Source: Buttiauxella brennerae ATCC 51605
Lineage (GTDB): Bacteria; Pseudomonadota; Gammaproteobacteria; Enterobacterales; Enterobacteriaceae
Length of the DNA stretch: 64,000 nt
NCBI RefSeq assembly: GCF_001654925.1
Contig: NZ_LXER01000022.1
Coordinates: forward strand, 124,001 to 188,000
Direction of reading: 5' to 3'
Every line of letters starts with the position of its first letter. Within the stretch, counting starts at the first letter, position 1. Position numbers and translations under genes: made by a program. Positions 36,896-47,300 of this stretch are shown here, in pieces. A model generated the notes under the pieces. That model made no database searches. It was given only the letters and a program-made list of their open reading frames with translations, and was not told where the DNA came from.

Positions 36896-36918
36896 AAAGC
36901 CCACATAACGTGGGCTTT
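36896..36918. terminator. Terminator between the small lipoprotein gene and glyA
   Basis: A 9-bp perfect stem (AAAGCCCAC...GTGGGCTTT) with a 5-base loop lies between the convergent genes. On the minus strand it is followed by TTTGTTGTTTTTG, so it mainly ends the glyA transcript. Confidence 0.85.
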
Positions 36919-36938
36919 AGTCACTTACGTAGCGGAAA

Positions 36939-38192
36939 TTATGCGTAAACCGGCAAGCGGGCGCAGATATCCAGAACTTTTTGCTTGGTGCGTTCGATAA
37001 CCGCTTCGTCGTTGATGCTATCTAACACATCACACATCCAGCCAGCCAGTTCGCGAACGTCTGCTTCATTGAAGCCACGGCGAGTCACCGCAGGCGTACC
37101 GATACGGATACCAGAAGTCACAAACGGGCTCTTCGGATCGTTTGGCACGCTGTTTTTGTTTACGGTGATGTTTGCACGGCCAAGTGCGGCATCGGCTTCT
37201 TTACCGGTCAGGTTTTTATCAACCAAGTCCAGCAGGAACAGGTGGTTGTCAGTACCGCCAGAAACCACTTTGTAGCCACGGTCCAGGAACACAGAAACCA
37301 TTGCTTTCGCGTTCTTAGCCACTTGTTGCTGATACGTTTTGAACTCAGGTTCCATGGCTTCTTTCAGTGCCACAGCTTTACCCGCGATAACGTGCATCAG
37401 TGGGCCGCCCTGCGCGCCTGGGAAGACAGCGGAGTTCAGTTTCTTGTACAGCTCTTCGCTGCCGCCTTTTGCGAGGATTAAACCACCGCGTGGGCCTGCC
37501 AGCGTTTTGTGCGTAGTGGTCGTCACAACGTGTGCGTGTGGAACCGGGTTCGGGTAAACGCCAGCGGCAATCAGGCCAGCAACGTGTGCCATGTCCACGA
37601 ACAGTTTCGCATCAACCATGTCTGCGATTTCACGCATTTTTGCCCAGTCAACCACGCCGGAATAAGCAGAGAAACCACCGATGATCATTTTCGGCTTATG
37701 GGCTTTAGCTTGTTTTTCCAGGTCTGCGTAATCAATGTGACCGGTTTCATCGATGCCGTAAGGAACGATGTTGTACAGCTTGCCGGAGAAGTTTACCGGT
37801 GAGCCGTGAGTCAGGTGGCCGCCGTGTGCCAGGTTCATACCCAGAACGGTGTCGCCTGGTTCCAGCAAAGTGGTGTATACCGCAAAGTTAGCCTGTGAAC
37901 CAGAGTGCGGTTGCACGTTAGCGTAATCAGCGCCGAACAGCTCTTTTGCGCGGTCGATAGCCAGTTGTTCAACGACATCAACGTATTCGCAGCCGCCGTA
38001 GTAGCGTTTGCCTGGGTAGCCTTCAGCGTATTTGTTGGTTAACTGAGAACCCTGAGCCTGCATCACGCGCGGGCTGGTGTAGTTTTCGGAGGCGATCAGT
38101 TCAATGTGCTCTTCCTGACGTACTTTTTCTTGCTCCATGGCCTGCCATAAATCGGCATCGTAATCGGCAATGTTCATTTCACGTTTTAACAT
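36939..38192 (-). CDS. glyA: Serine hydroxymethyltransferase
   Basis: GlyA interconverts serine and glycine with tetrahydrofolate and is the main source of one-carbon units. The 417-residue protein (ATG 38192, [16 protein letters not shown]) has the PLP-lysine motif [14 protein letters not shown] at about 229. It matches E. coli at nearly every position; two upstream codons in the frame were dropped. It is divergent from hmp, and the 346-base gap carries PurR and NsrR operators. Confidence 0.99.
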   Translation of the reverse strand: MLKREMNIADYDADLWQAMEQEKVRQEEHIELIASENYTSPRVMQAQGSQLTNKYAEGYPGKRYYGGCEYVDVVEQLAIDRAKELFGADYANVQPHSGSQANFAVYTTLLEPGDTVLGMNLAHGGHLTHGSPVNFSGKLYNIVPYGIDETGHIDYADLEKQAKAHKPKMIIGGFSAYSGVVDWAKMREIADMVDAKLFVDMAHVAGLIAAGVYPNPVPHAHVVTTTTHKTLAGPRGGLILAKGGSEELYKKLNSAVFPGAQGGPLMHVIAGKAVALKEAMEPEFKTYQQQVAKNAKAMVSVFLDRGYKVVSGGTDNHLFLLDLVDKNLTGKEADAALGRANITVNKNSVPNDPKSPFVTSGIRIGTPAVTRRGFNEADVRELAGWMCDVLDSINDEAVIERTKQKVLDICARLPVYA

Positions 38193-38311
38193 TCGCATCT
38201 CCAGACTCAGCTAACAGTAAATATTTGAACAGCTTTAAGGCCGCCTTAAATACAACGGGCAACAGTGTAAACCGAAACAGTGTTGGGTGATAGGTCTTGA
38301 CAGAGGTTTTT

Positions 38312-38327
38312 ACGCAAACGATTGGCT
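38312..38327 (-). promoter_or_regulatory. PurR operator upstream of glyA
   Basis: On the minus strand the 16-mer AGCCAATCGTTTGCGT closely matches the E. coli glyA PurR box and the consensus half ACGCAAACG. It is about 120 bases upstream of the glyA start, overlapping a plausible -35 (TTGCGT). PurR would repress glyA when hypoxanthine or guanine is plentiful. Confidence 0.75.
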
Positions 38328-38483
38328 CGGCGTCCTGCAAGGGTTTGAAGGAAAAAGTGGCAAGCTATTTCTGCGGATATTAATTCATCATCAACATGCA
38401 GAAATTTCACGTTCTGTGAGCCGAATCGACTCAGTAAGTATCCATTTACAATGTAGTGCTTTTTTTTAATCCGATAATTTTAT

Positions 38484-38506
38484 AAGATGTATTTAAAATA
38501 CATCAA
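38484..38506 (+). promoter_or_regulatory. NsrR operator upstream of hmp
   Basis: The 23-bp site runs AAGATGTATTT-A-AAATACATCAA, an almost perfect inverted repeat matching the NsrR motif AAGATGYATTT. It overlaps the likely -10 region and ends 32 bases before the hmp start codon. NsrR, a nitric oxide-sensing Fe-S repressor, would hold hmp off until NO is present. Confidence 0.88.
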
Positions 38507-38538
38507 TTAATTTACCTGCCCGAAAATGGAGAAACACC

Positions 38539-39729
38539 ATGCTTGATGCACAAACCATCGCTACCGTGAAATCGACTATTCCCCTGCTTGCAGCAACCGG
38601 CCCAAAACTTACCGCACACTTTTACGATCGCATGTTCAGCCATAATCCTGAGCTGAAAGAGATCTTCAATATGAGCAACCAACGCAATGGCGATCAGCGT
38701 AAAGCGCTGTTCAACGCCATCTGTGCTTACGCGACTAATATTGAAAATCTGGCGGTGTTACTGCCTGCGGTAGAAAAAATCGCGCAGAAACACACCAGCT
38801 TCCAGATCAAACCGGAACAGTACGACATCGTCGGCGGTCACCTGTTAGCGACGCTGGATGAAATGTTCAGCCCGGGCCAGGAAGTATTGGATGCATGGAG
38901 CAAAGCGTATGGCGTGCTGGCAGGCGTGTTTATCAATCGTGAAGCGGAAATTTACCAGCAAAACGCGGCGAAAAATGGCGGCTGGGAAGGCACTCGCGCC
39001 TTCCGCATTGTGGCAAAAGAGCCGCAAAGCACCCTTATCACCAGCTTTGAATTTGAATCGCTGGATGGCAAACCCGTGGTTGATTACCTGCCAGGCCAAT
39101 ATCTTGGCGTATGGCTGAAGCCTGAAGGTTTCCCGCATCAGGAAATTCGCCAGTATTCCCTGACCCGTAAGCCAGATGGTAAGCGCTACCGCATTGCGGT
39201 GAAACGCGAAGATTTGGGCCAGGTTTCAAGCTGGTTACACAACCACGCGCAGGTGGGCGATGAACTGCATCTTGCCGCTCCGGCGGGTGATTTCTTTATG
39301 GACGTGAGCGCACAAACTCCGGTTACGCTGATATCAGCCGGTGTTGGCCAAACGCCGATGCTGGCGATGCTTGATACGCTGGCGAAAAATGACCATAGCG
39401 CGCAGGTGAACTGGTTCCATGCGGCTGAACATGGTGACGTACATGCATTTGCGGATGAAGTGAATCACCTGGGTGAACAGTTGCCACGCTTTGAACGCCA
39501 CGTCTGGTATCGCACACCATCCGCAAGCTGCCGTGCAGAAGCTAAATTCGATAGCGAAGGGCTGATGGATTTAGTCGCACTGGAGAGCAAAATCAGCGCG
39601 CCAGATATGCAGTTCTATCTGTGCGGCCCTGTGAGTTTTATGCGTTTTGCGGCGGAGCAGTTAGTGAAGGTGGGCGTTGAACAGGACCGAATTAATTATG
39701 AGTGTTTTGGCCCGCATAAGGTGATGTGA
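38539..39729 (+). CDS. hmp: Flavohemoprotein, nitric oxide dioxygenase
   Basis: Hmp oxidises NO to nitrate using O2 and NAD(P)H in the cytosol. The 396-residue protein has a globin domain (about 1-140, proximal heme histidine H85 in QKHTSFQI). An FAD-binding ferredoxin-reductase domain ([11 protein letters not shown]) and an NAD domain ([21 protein letters not shown]) follow. Length equals E. coli Hmp. It is divergent from glyA and controlled by the NsrR site just upstream. Confidence 0.98.
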   Translation: MLDAQTIATVKSTIPLLAATGPKLTAHFYDRMFSHNPELKEIFNMSNQRNGDQRKALFNAICAYATNIENLAVLLPAVEKIAQKHTSFQIKPEQYDIVGGHLLATLDEMFSPGQEVLDAWSKAYGVLAGVFINREAEIYQQNAAKNGGWEGTRAFRIVAKEPQSTLITSFEFESLDGKPVVDYLPGQYLGVWLKPEGFPHQEIRQYSLTRKPDGKRYRIAVKREDLGQVSSWLHNHAQVGDELHLAAPAGDFFMDVSAQTPVTLISAGVGQTPMLAMLDTLAKNDHSAQVNWFHAAEHGDVHAFADEVNHLGEQLPRFERHVWYRTPSASCRAEAKFDSEGLMDLVALESKISAPDMQFYLCGPVSFMRFAAEQLVKVGVEQDRINYECFGPHKVM

Positions 39730-39731
39730 TT

Positions 39732-39857
39732 TATACTCTTCATACTTCGAGTTGCAGGTGCGTTGGCTGCATCCGTTCGCCCCAGTCACATAGTTATCTA
39801 TGCTCCTGGGGACTTGCGGCCTGGCCGCCTTCCTGCGACTCGAATTATTTTGAGTAT
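39732..39857 (-). repeat. ERIC repeat 4, between hmp and glnB
   Basis: The ends TATACTCTTCATACTTCGAG and CGACTCGAATTATTTTGAGTAT and the core CGCCCCAGTCA...GCTCCTGGGGACTT are ERIC. Orientation is like repeat 2. It fills most of the gap between the convergent hmp and glnB genes and may act as a 3' structure for hmp. Confidence 0.9.
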
Positions 39858-39903
39858 TGAAAATGGCGAGTAATATCAATTTAACTCCCGCCAAAAAGGC
39901 CAG

Positions 39904-40281
<378 letters not shown>

Positions 40282-40291
40282 CTACCACAAA

Positions 40292-41629
40292 CTACTCTTT
40301 AAAGTCATTGGCATCGAGTTCATGCCGTGAGAGTAATTTGTAGAATTCGGTACGGTTACGCCCCGCTACACGCGCAGCCTGGGTAACATTGCCTTTGGTC
40401 ATTTGCAGCAATTTGCGCAGGTAGTTCAGCTCGAACTGATTACGCGCTTCAACAAACGTCGGCAGCGCGGTGTTTTCCCCTTCCAGCGCTTGCTGGACGA
40501 GGGCTTCGCTGATGACCGGAGCGGACGTCAATGCCACGCACTGTTCAATCACGTTAACCAACTGGCGCACGTTGCCAGGCCAACTTGCCGCCATCAGGCG
40601 CTTCATGGCATCGGTCGAAAAACTGCGCACAAACGGCTTATGGCGATCGGCAGACTGGCGCAATAAATGATTTGCCAGCAAAGGCACATCTTCCGCGCGT
40701 TCTTGCAGGGCAGGGATTTTCAGGCTCACCACATTCAGGCGGTAGAACAAATCTTCACGAAACTCGCCGCGCTCCATCGCTTTGGGTAAGTCGCGGTGGG
40801 TGGCAGAGAGAATACGCACATCAATATCGAGGTCTCGGTTGCTGCCCAAAGGGCGCACTTTGCGCTCCTGCAACACACGCAGCAATTTCACCTGCAAGGG
40901 AATCGGCATATCGCCAATTTCATCGAGGAACAACGTTCCGCCCTCTGCGGCCTGGAACAGCCCTTCCCGGCTGCTGACCGCGCCAGTAAATGCGCCGCGT
41001 GAATGACCAAACAGTTCGGATTCCAGTAGCTGTTCCGGCAACGCGCCGCAGTTGATAGCGATAAACGCTTTTTTACTGCGCGGGCTGGCGTTGTGAATGG
41101 CCTGAGCGAGGATCTCTTTACCGGTCCCGCTTTGTCCGTTAATCAGGACGCTGACATCCGACTGGGCAACCATGCGCGCTTGATCCAGCAGGCGTAACAT
41201 CCCAGGGCTACGGGTGACGATAGTATCGCGCCACATATCGTCACCCGCGCTCACGGTGTGTTCCAGCGCATCGTCGATGGCTTTATACAGCGCGTCTTTA
41301 TCAACCGGTTTCGTCAGGAAGCTAAATACACCCTGCTGCGTTGCTGCCACGGCGTCAGGAATCGAACCGTGGGCGGTAAGAATAATAACCGGCATCCCAG
41401 GCTGCACTTTCTGGACTTCAGCGAACAGCGCCATGCCGTCCATTTCGTCCATCCGCAGGTCACTGATCACCAGGTCGATTTTCTCCCGCCCTAATAGACG
41501 CAACCCTTCAGCCCCACTTTCCGCAGTTAAGACGGTATAACCTTCGCTAGTCAGACGCATGCCAAGCAGTTTTAGCAAGCCAGGGTCGTCATCAACCAGC
41601 AGTAATCTGGCGGGTTTACGTTGCGTCAT
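40292..41629 (-). CDS. glrR: Sigma-54-dependent response regulator GlrR
   Basis: GlrR is activated by GlrK and switches on glmY from its sigma-54 promoter. The 445-residue protein has a receiver domain (phospho-acceptor D57, acidic pocket LLVDDD) and an AAA+ domain with Walker A GQSGTGKE and the sigma-54 contact motif GAFTGA. A C-terminal Fis-type HTH follows (NVTQAARVAGRNRTEFYKLL). Its start overlaps the qseG stop by 4 bases. Matching GlrR boxes lie upstream of glmY at 44169-44282. Confidence 0.97.
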   Translation of the reverse strand: MTQRKPARLLLVDDDPGLLKLLGMRLTSEGYTVLTAESGAEGLRLLGREKIDLVISDLRMDEMDGMALFAEVQKVQPGMPVIILTAHGSIPDAVAATQQGVFSFLTKPVDKDALYKAIDDALEHTVSAGDDMWRDTIVTRSPGMLRLLDQARMVAQSDVSVLINGQSGTGKEILAQAIHNASPRSKKAFIAINCGALPEQLLESELFGHSRGAFTGAVSSREGLFQAAEGGTLFLDEIGDMPIPLQVKLLRVLQERKVRPLGSNRDLDIDVRILSATHRDLPKAMERGEFREDLFYRLNVVSLKIPALQERAEDVPLLANHLLRQSADRHKPFVRSFSTDAMKRLMAASWPGNVRQLVNVIEQCVALTSAPVISEALVQQALEGENTALPTFVEARNQFELNYLRKLLQMTKGNVTQAARVAGRNRTEFYKLLSRHELDANDFKE

Positions 41630-42345
41630 GGTTTCGCCTCCTGCGCGGGTTTGGTGTTATCCGGCAGCTCAGTACCGGCAGGTTTGCGGCTGGAAAGCTG
41701 GCGTTCAATGTCCGTCAGGTTTTCCAGTTTGCGGGTCGTCAGGTTGAGCTGGCTTCTGAGGCGTTGCTGCTGTTCACGCAGCGTATCGAGCTCGTTGTCT
41801 GAAGATTGCTGTAATTTGCTGTAGCGCGTGCGTTCATCTGACAGCGCCAGCAAGGATGCTTGCCCATCACGCCACACCTGGAATAACGAGCGCACCTGTG
41901 CAGGCACTTCTGTCGTCATCGCATCGAGCTTCACCATGTAACGACGGCGCTCGGTTGGGGTAATTTTCGCATTGGCTAATAAAATGCCGCGCTTAAACGT
42001 GTCGCGCCAGGTATCGGATGGCCAACGGCGTGCTTCTGCCCTCGCCTGCACTGGCGCTAAACGCTCGGCACAGTCCATCGCTCTGAGCCAGTAAAGCGGG
42101 TTACTCATCGAATCGTGGCTCTGGTTTTGCCAGATCTCTTCACAATCCGTAGACAAATAATCTGCCAGTTGCTGCTCTGGCTCTTCTGCTGGCAGTACGT
42201 GTTTTACATCTTTCGGCGCAGTATTCTGGACACAGCTCGCCAGCAATAATGGCACTAACAATGCTGAAACAGGACGAATCAAAACAGGGCTGCGAAGCCG
42301 GGTAAACAAGCGGTTACGCAGCACGTAAAAAATAGTCGCTTTCAT
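41626..42345 (-). CDS. qseG: Outer-membrane lipoprotein QseG
   Basis: QseG is a lipoprotein that interacts with the sensor GlrK (QseE) and influences its activity; in EHEC it also affects effector translocation. The 239-residue product has a signal with lipobox LLASC and mature Val-Gln-Asn, predicting outer-membrane sorting. A conserved middle (QLADYLSTDCEEIWQNQ, NPLYWLRAMDCAERL) is followed by a long coiled coil at about 165-220 (SDNELDTLREQQQRLRSQLN). It lies 3 bases after glrK and overlaps glrR. Confidence 0.93.
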   Translation of the reverse strand: MKATIFYVLRNRLFTRLRSPVLIRPVSALLVPLLLASCVQNTAPKDVKHVLPAEEPEQQLADYLSTDCEEIWQNQSHDSMSNPLYWLRAMDCAERLAPVQARAEARRWPSDTWRDTFKRGILLANAKITPTERRRYMVKLDAMTTEVPAQVRSLFQVWRDGQASLLALSDERTRYSKLQQSSDNELDTLREQQQRLRSQLNLTTRKLENLTDIERQLSSRKPAGTELPDNTKPAQEAKP

Positions 42346-42348
42346 TTT

Positions 42349-43776
42349 TTATTTGTTCTCGGGAAAAACAGGCAACTCGATACGGAAGCAAACATCTACC
42401 GTTTCATCGTCAATCAGGTGCAATTCACCCTGCATGCGTCGGATACAGTCCTGGGCGATGCTCAACCCCAGCCCGCTCCCTTTCACCGCACCTTTACGCT
42501 GGTGGCTGCCTTGATAAAAAGGCTCAAAGATCATCTCTCGCTCCGCAGAGGGAATCGGGTCACCCGTATTTCCAACATCAATATGAAGTGTGTTGCCCAC
42601 CTGCGCGCTTCGTAGATAAATGGTACCGGATTCAGACCCATAGTGCACCGCATTGGAGTAGAGATTATCCAGCACGCTCATTAACAACATGGGTTCAGCA
42701 AGGCACGCCACGGTGCTTAAATGGCATTCGGTACGCATCATTTTAGCTCGTGCTGGCAAACTGTGAGCCGAGATAACCATCTCAATAAGCGGCGCTAACT
42801 CAACTTTTTCGAGTTCGACCGGGACATCCGCCAGTTTGCGGTTGTAATCCAATAATTGTTCAATCAATTTTTGTAAGTGGCGGCTACTGTTATCAAGTAT
42901 TTCCACCACCTCTTTTTGGTCGTTGGTCAATGGCCCGACGACCTGATCGGCAAGCAATTCCGTCCCTTCGCGCATACTGGCGAGCGGGGTTTTTAACTCA
43001 TGGGAGATATGGCGCAAAAACTCATGGCGCTGGGACTCAAGCCAGGATAAACGCTCACTGAGCCAGACGATACGCTGCCCTACAGAGCGCAATTCGCGCG
43101 GCCCTTTAAACAATACCGAATTCCCCAATGAACGCCCTTCACCGAGTAAATTAATCATCTTCTCGATACCTTTAACCGGGCCGATAATCATGCGCGTAAA
43201 GATAATGACCAATGCAAAGCTCAACAGGAATAACACCAGCGCCTGCCAGCCAAAGAACTGCCCGCGTTCAGCAATTTCTTGTTGCAACTGTTGCCCACGG
43301 GAAAACACCACCGCACGCGTCGCTTGTACCATTTCAGCATTTTTCGTGGCGAAGGTTTCAAGATGTGCCGCAGCAGCGGTATCCGGGCCACTATTTTTGC
43401 ACTGGATGTCGGCCAGATCGTTTAACGACTGGCGTAATGCCTGATAAAGCGTGTTGTCGGGCAGAACGCTGGAATGCGCTTCGAGCATTTGTACGTAGCG
43501 CTTACGCTGCCCCTGATAGACCGTGGCAAGTGTCGTATCGTCCAGCACGCAGTACTGTCGATAGCTACGTTCCATTTCCAGTGCAACGTTAGTCATAGCT
43601 TCACTGCGGCGCGCATCAACCAGTGTCGTGCGGTTAGTCACCGCCGCCTGGTCGCTCAGCGCATTGAGGCTTTGCCAGGCTTGCCAGGCAAGAACCAATA
43701 GCGGAACTAGCACCAGCAAAAAGGCCATCATGACGAGCTGACGTAGGGAGCGTGGGAAGAAATGCCACTGGTTCAA
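42349..43776 (-). CDS. glrK: Sensor histidine kinase GlrK (QseE)
   Basis: GlrK phosphorylates GlrR. The 475-residue protein has an N-terminal membrane helix (about 13-32), a periplasmic loop of about 140 residues, a second helix (about 173-192) and HAMP. The HisKA domain has phospho-acceptor histidine in RHISHELKTPLASMREG, and the HATPase domain has SGLGLSIAQDC. It heads the glrK-qseG-glrR operon and lies downstream of glmY, possibly with read-through from it. Confidence 0.97.
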   Translation of the reverse strand: MNQWHFFPRSLRQLVMMAFLLVLVPLLVLAWQAWQSLNALSDQAAVTNRTTLVDARRSEAMTNVALEMERSYRQYCVLDDTTLATVYQGQRKRYVQMLEAHSSVLPDNTLYQALRQSLNDLADIQCKNSGPDTAAAAHLETFATKNAEMVQATRAVVFSRGQQLQQEIAERGQFFGWQALVLFLLSFALVIIFTRMIIGPVKGIEKMINLLGEGRSLGNSVLFKGPRELRSVGQRIVWLSERLSWLESQRHEFLRHISHELKTPLASMREGTELLADQVVGPLTNDQKEVVEILDNSSRHLQKLIEQLLDYNRKLADVPVELEKVELAPLIEMVISAHSLPARAKMMRTECHLSTVACLAEPMLLMSVLDNLYSNAVHYGSESGTIYLRSAQVGNTLHIDVGNTGDPIPSAEREMIFEPFYQGSHQRKGAVKGSGLGLSIAQDCIRRMQGELHLIDDETVDVCFRIELPVFPENK

Positions 43777-43849
43777 TAGACTTATCTCATTGGGATTCTG
43801 GATAATTTGATGCTAGCGGGGAATGGCGGGAGTTTAAAGTCTTGAACGC

Positions 43850-44052
43850 AGAAACAACAAAGGCAGAGAATAATCTCTGCCTTTGTCCTGGAATCAGGCG
43901 GTGCCTTACTCAACGTTTCGCCCGGAGCATGATAAAGCAGTACAAGACTGACAATAATCAAAAGTGGACGGCAGGCACCTTGAGTGCATCATTCTATGGT
44001 TTATGTAGCACAACCCTTGCGGGGGCTGACATAAGAAGGTGAATGAGCCACT
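43850..44052 (-). ncRNA. glmY: Small RNA GlmY
   Basis: GlmY mimics GlmZ and sequesters the adaptor RapZ, so GlmZ survives and activates glmS translation when glucosamine-6-phosphate is low. The minus-strand sequence from 44052 (AGTGGCTCATTCACC..., then CTTATGTCAGCCCC and TGCTACATA) matches the E. coli RNA from memory. It sits in the conserved place between purL and glrK. It ends in a hairpin (AGGCAGAGA...TCTCTGCCT, 43861-43882) followed by TTGTTGTTTC. Size about 200 nt against about 184 in E. coli; the 3' end is approximate. Confidence 0.92.
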
Positions 44053-44080
44053 GCGCAGTATTATGCATACTATGTGCCAT
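44053..44080 (-). promoter_or_regulatory. Sigma-54 promoter of glmY overlapping a -10-like element
   Basis: Reading the minus strand, TGGCAC-ATAGT-ATGCA matches the sigma-54 -24/-12 pattern with one mismatch (TTGC to ATGC). The -12 GC is 12-13 bases before the inferred RNA start. A sigma-70 -10-like CATAAT overlaps it, but no good -35 is seen. In E. coli glmY has overlapping sigma-70 and sigma-54 promoters starting at the same base. Here the sigma-54 element looks dominant. Confidence 0.8.
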
Positions 44081-44168
44081 GTTTGCTACAAATAATGCAT
44101 GCCAATGTTTCTATTATGTTTATTTGTTTAATTGACCATGCAATAAACTGATTGTTTTTCAAACACAA

Positions 44169-44282
44169 TGTCGCTGTTTAGCAACACTTAAAATATCTAT
44201 TTTTTATATGATTTTAAATCAATGATTTAAACGTCTCAAATTGGAGACAGTTAAATCGGATGATTGTCGGGAAATGGTGACA
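44169..44282 (-). promoter_or_regulatory. Three GlrR boxes and a candidate IHF site upstream of glmY
   Basis: The GlrR recognition pattern TGTC-N10-GACA occurs perfectly at 44265-44282, with one mismatch at 44232-44249 (CGTC-N10-GACA on the plus strand) and one mismatch at 44169-44186 (TGTC-N10-AACA). An exact IHF-type WATCAANNNNTTR match lies at 44217-44229. The set is 115-230 bases upstream of the RNA start, the usual enhancer distance for sigma-54 activation with IHF bending. Confidence 0.8.
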
Positions 44283-44308
44283 AAAAAATCCCTGCCGGAG
44301 CAGGGATT
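44281..44308 (-). terminator. Intrinsic terminator of purL
   Basis: A 9-bp perfect stem AATCCCTGC...GCAGGGATT with a 4-base loop is followed on the minus strand by seven T (44282-44288). It lies 10 bases after the purL stop, directly next to the distal GlrR box. Confidence 0.9.
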
Positions 44309-44318
44309 CCACAACAAC

Positions 44319-47300
44319 TTAACCGAGTTGCTTACGCGCATTACGGAAAATGCGCATCCACGGGCTATCTTCGCCCCACTCGGCAGGGTGCCAGGAGTTG
44401 CTCACGGTACGGAACACACGCTCCGGGTGCGGCATCATGATCGTGACGCGCCCGCTTTCGTTGGTGACCGCAGTAATACCGTTTGGCGAACCATTCGGGT
44501 TTGCCGGATAGTTCTGCGTGACCTTGCCGAAGTTGTCGATAAAGCGCAGCGCCACCAGGCCTTTGCTTTCAAGCGCCGCAAGATGTGCCGCATCGCGCAC
44601 TTCCACATGCCCTTCGCCGTGAGAAACCGCGATTGGCATATGCGAACCGACCATACCTTGCAGCAGCAGCGACGGGCTTGAAGTCACTTCAACCAGGCTG
44701 AAGCGCGCTTCAAAGCGGTCTGAATGGTTACGCACAAAGCGTGGCCACAGGTCGCTGCCCGGAATCAGTTCACGCAAGTTCGACATCATCTGGCAACCGT
44801 TACACACGCCCAGAGCCAGGCTTTGCGGGCGGTGGAAGAAGGTTTCGAACTCGTCACGGACACGTGAGTTAAAGAGAATGGACTTCGCCCAGCCTTCACC
44901 TGCACCCAACACGTCACCATAAGAGAAGCCGCCACACGCCACCAGCGCCTGGAAATCTTCCAGACCACGGCGACCAGCCAGCAAATCACTCATGTGCACG
45001 TCGATGGCATCAAAGCCCGCACGGTGGAACGCAGCCGCCATTTCAATGTGGGAGTTAACGCCCTGCTCGCGCAGCACAGCGACTTTCGGACGCGCACCCG
45101 TGGCGATAAACGGTGCGGCAATATCGGCTTTGATATCGAAGCTCAGCTTAACGTTCAGGCCAGGATCGTTGTCATTGGCTTTCGCTTCATGTTCTTGATC
45201 GGCACAGTCTGGGTTGTCACGCAGGCGCTGCATCTGCCAGGTGGTTTCTGCCCACCACAGGCGAAGCGTGGTGCGGCTTTCGCTAAACACCGCATGTTTA
45301 TCAGCAGTCAGCGTGAAACGATCACCTGTCACCGCTTTACCAAGGAAGTGAACACATTCTGCCAGGCCGTGTTCAGCCAGCGTTTTCTCAACGGCGGCAC
45401 GATCGGCGGCTTTCACCTGGATTACCGCGCCTAACTCTTCGTTAAACAGCGCCGCCAGATGGTCGTTACCCAGTGTGGCGATATCCGCTTCCACGCCACA
45501 GTGACCAGCAAATGCCATCTCTGCCAGCGTCACTAACAGGCCACCGTCAGAACGGTCATGGTAAGCCAGCAGTTTCTGCTCGGCCACCAGCGCCTGAATC
45601 GCGTTAAAGAAGCCTTTCAGTTGCTCAGCGCTGCGAACGTCAGCAGGTTTGTCTCCCAGTTGACGGTAAACCTGAGAAAGTGCGGTAGCGCCCAGCGCGT
45701 TGTGGCCAGCGCCAAGATCGATAAGCAACAAGGCGTTATCTTCGGTATGCAGCTGTGGCGTAACGGTGCGACGGACATCTTCAACACGGGCAAATGCGGT
45801 GATAACCAACGACAGCGGAGAAGTCATCTCGCGTTGCTCAGTGCCTTCCTGCCAGCGCGTTTTCATCGACATAGAATCTTTGCCGACCGGAATCGTCAGG
45901 CCAAGTATTGGGCAAAGTTCTTCACCCACCGCTTTAACGGCTTCGTACAGACCGGCGTCTTCACCCGGGTGACCCGCCGCAGACATCCAGTTAGCAGACA
46001 GTTTTATGCGATTAAGCGCACCGATTTGCGTTGCCGCAATGTTAGTCAGCGCTTCACCCACCGCCAGGCGGCCAGATGCTGCGAAATCGAGCAGCGCAAC
46101 AGGTGCGCGTTCGCCCAGAGACATCGCTTCGCCGTAGTAGCTATCGAGGCTTGCCGTGGTGACCGCACAGTTGGCAACCGGGATCTGCCACGGGCCAACC
46201 ATCTGGTCGCGAGCAACCATGCCGGTCACCGAACGGTCACCGATAGTCACGAGGAAAGTTTTTTCCGCAACGGTTGGCAAATGCAACACACGGTTGACGG
46301 CATCAGCAATCGTGATACTACGCAAATCCAGCGCATCGCCCTTCGCTTTCAGGGTTTCAACGTTGCGTTCCATTTTCGGCGTTTTACCGAGCAGTACATC
46401 CAGCGGCATATCAATTGGCTGGTTGTTGAAATGGCTGTCGTTAAGCGCCAGGTGTTTTTCTTCAGTGGCTTCACCTATAACGGCATATGGTGCGCGTTCA
46501 CGGCGGCACAGTTCGTCAAACAGCGGCAACTGGTCTGGCGCAACCGCCAGAACATAACGTTCCTGGGATTCGTTACACCACACTTCCAGCGGGCTCATAC
46601 CCGGCTCGTCGTTCAGAATATCACGCAGTTCGAAACGGCCACCGCGGCCACCATCGCTCACCAGTTCAGGCATGGCGTTGGAAAGACCACCCGCGCCCAC
46701 ATCGTGGATAAATAGAATTGGGTTGTCATCACCCAACTCCCAGCAACGGTCGATCACTTCCTGGCAGCGGCGTTCCATTTCTGGGTTGTCACGCTGTACG
46801 GAAGCAAAATCCAGGTCCGCATCAGACTGGCCAGAAGCCATAGAAGATGCCGCTCCACCGCCCAGACCAATGTTCATGGATGGGCCACCGAGTACGATAA
46901 GTTTCGCACCCACGGTGATTTCACCTTTCTGAACGTGGTCGGCACGAATGTTACCGATGCCACCCGCCAGCATGATTGGCTTGTGATAACCGCGTAACTC
47001 TACGCCATTATGGCTGTTTACTTTCTCTTCGTAAGTACGGAAGTAACCCGTCAGTGCCGGGCGACCAAATTCATTGTTAAACGCCGCACCGCCCAGAGGG
47101 CCGTCGGTCATGATATCCAGCGCGGTAACAATACGATCCGGCTTGCCAAAATCTTCTTCCCACGGCTGTTCGAAACCTGGGATACGCAAGTTTGAAACGG
47201 AGAAACCTACCAGCCCTGCTTTCGGTTTAGCACCACGACCCGTTGCGCCTTCATCACGGATTTCGCCACCGGAACCGGTCGCAGCACCCGGCCATGGGGA

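Noticed and set aside
45558-46715. 385-codon open frame on the plus strand inside purL
   Set aside because: It is antisense to a highly conserved part of purL, has no RBS and no recognisable domain. Long antisense frames are common opposite GC-rich conserved genes.
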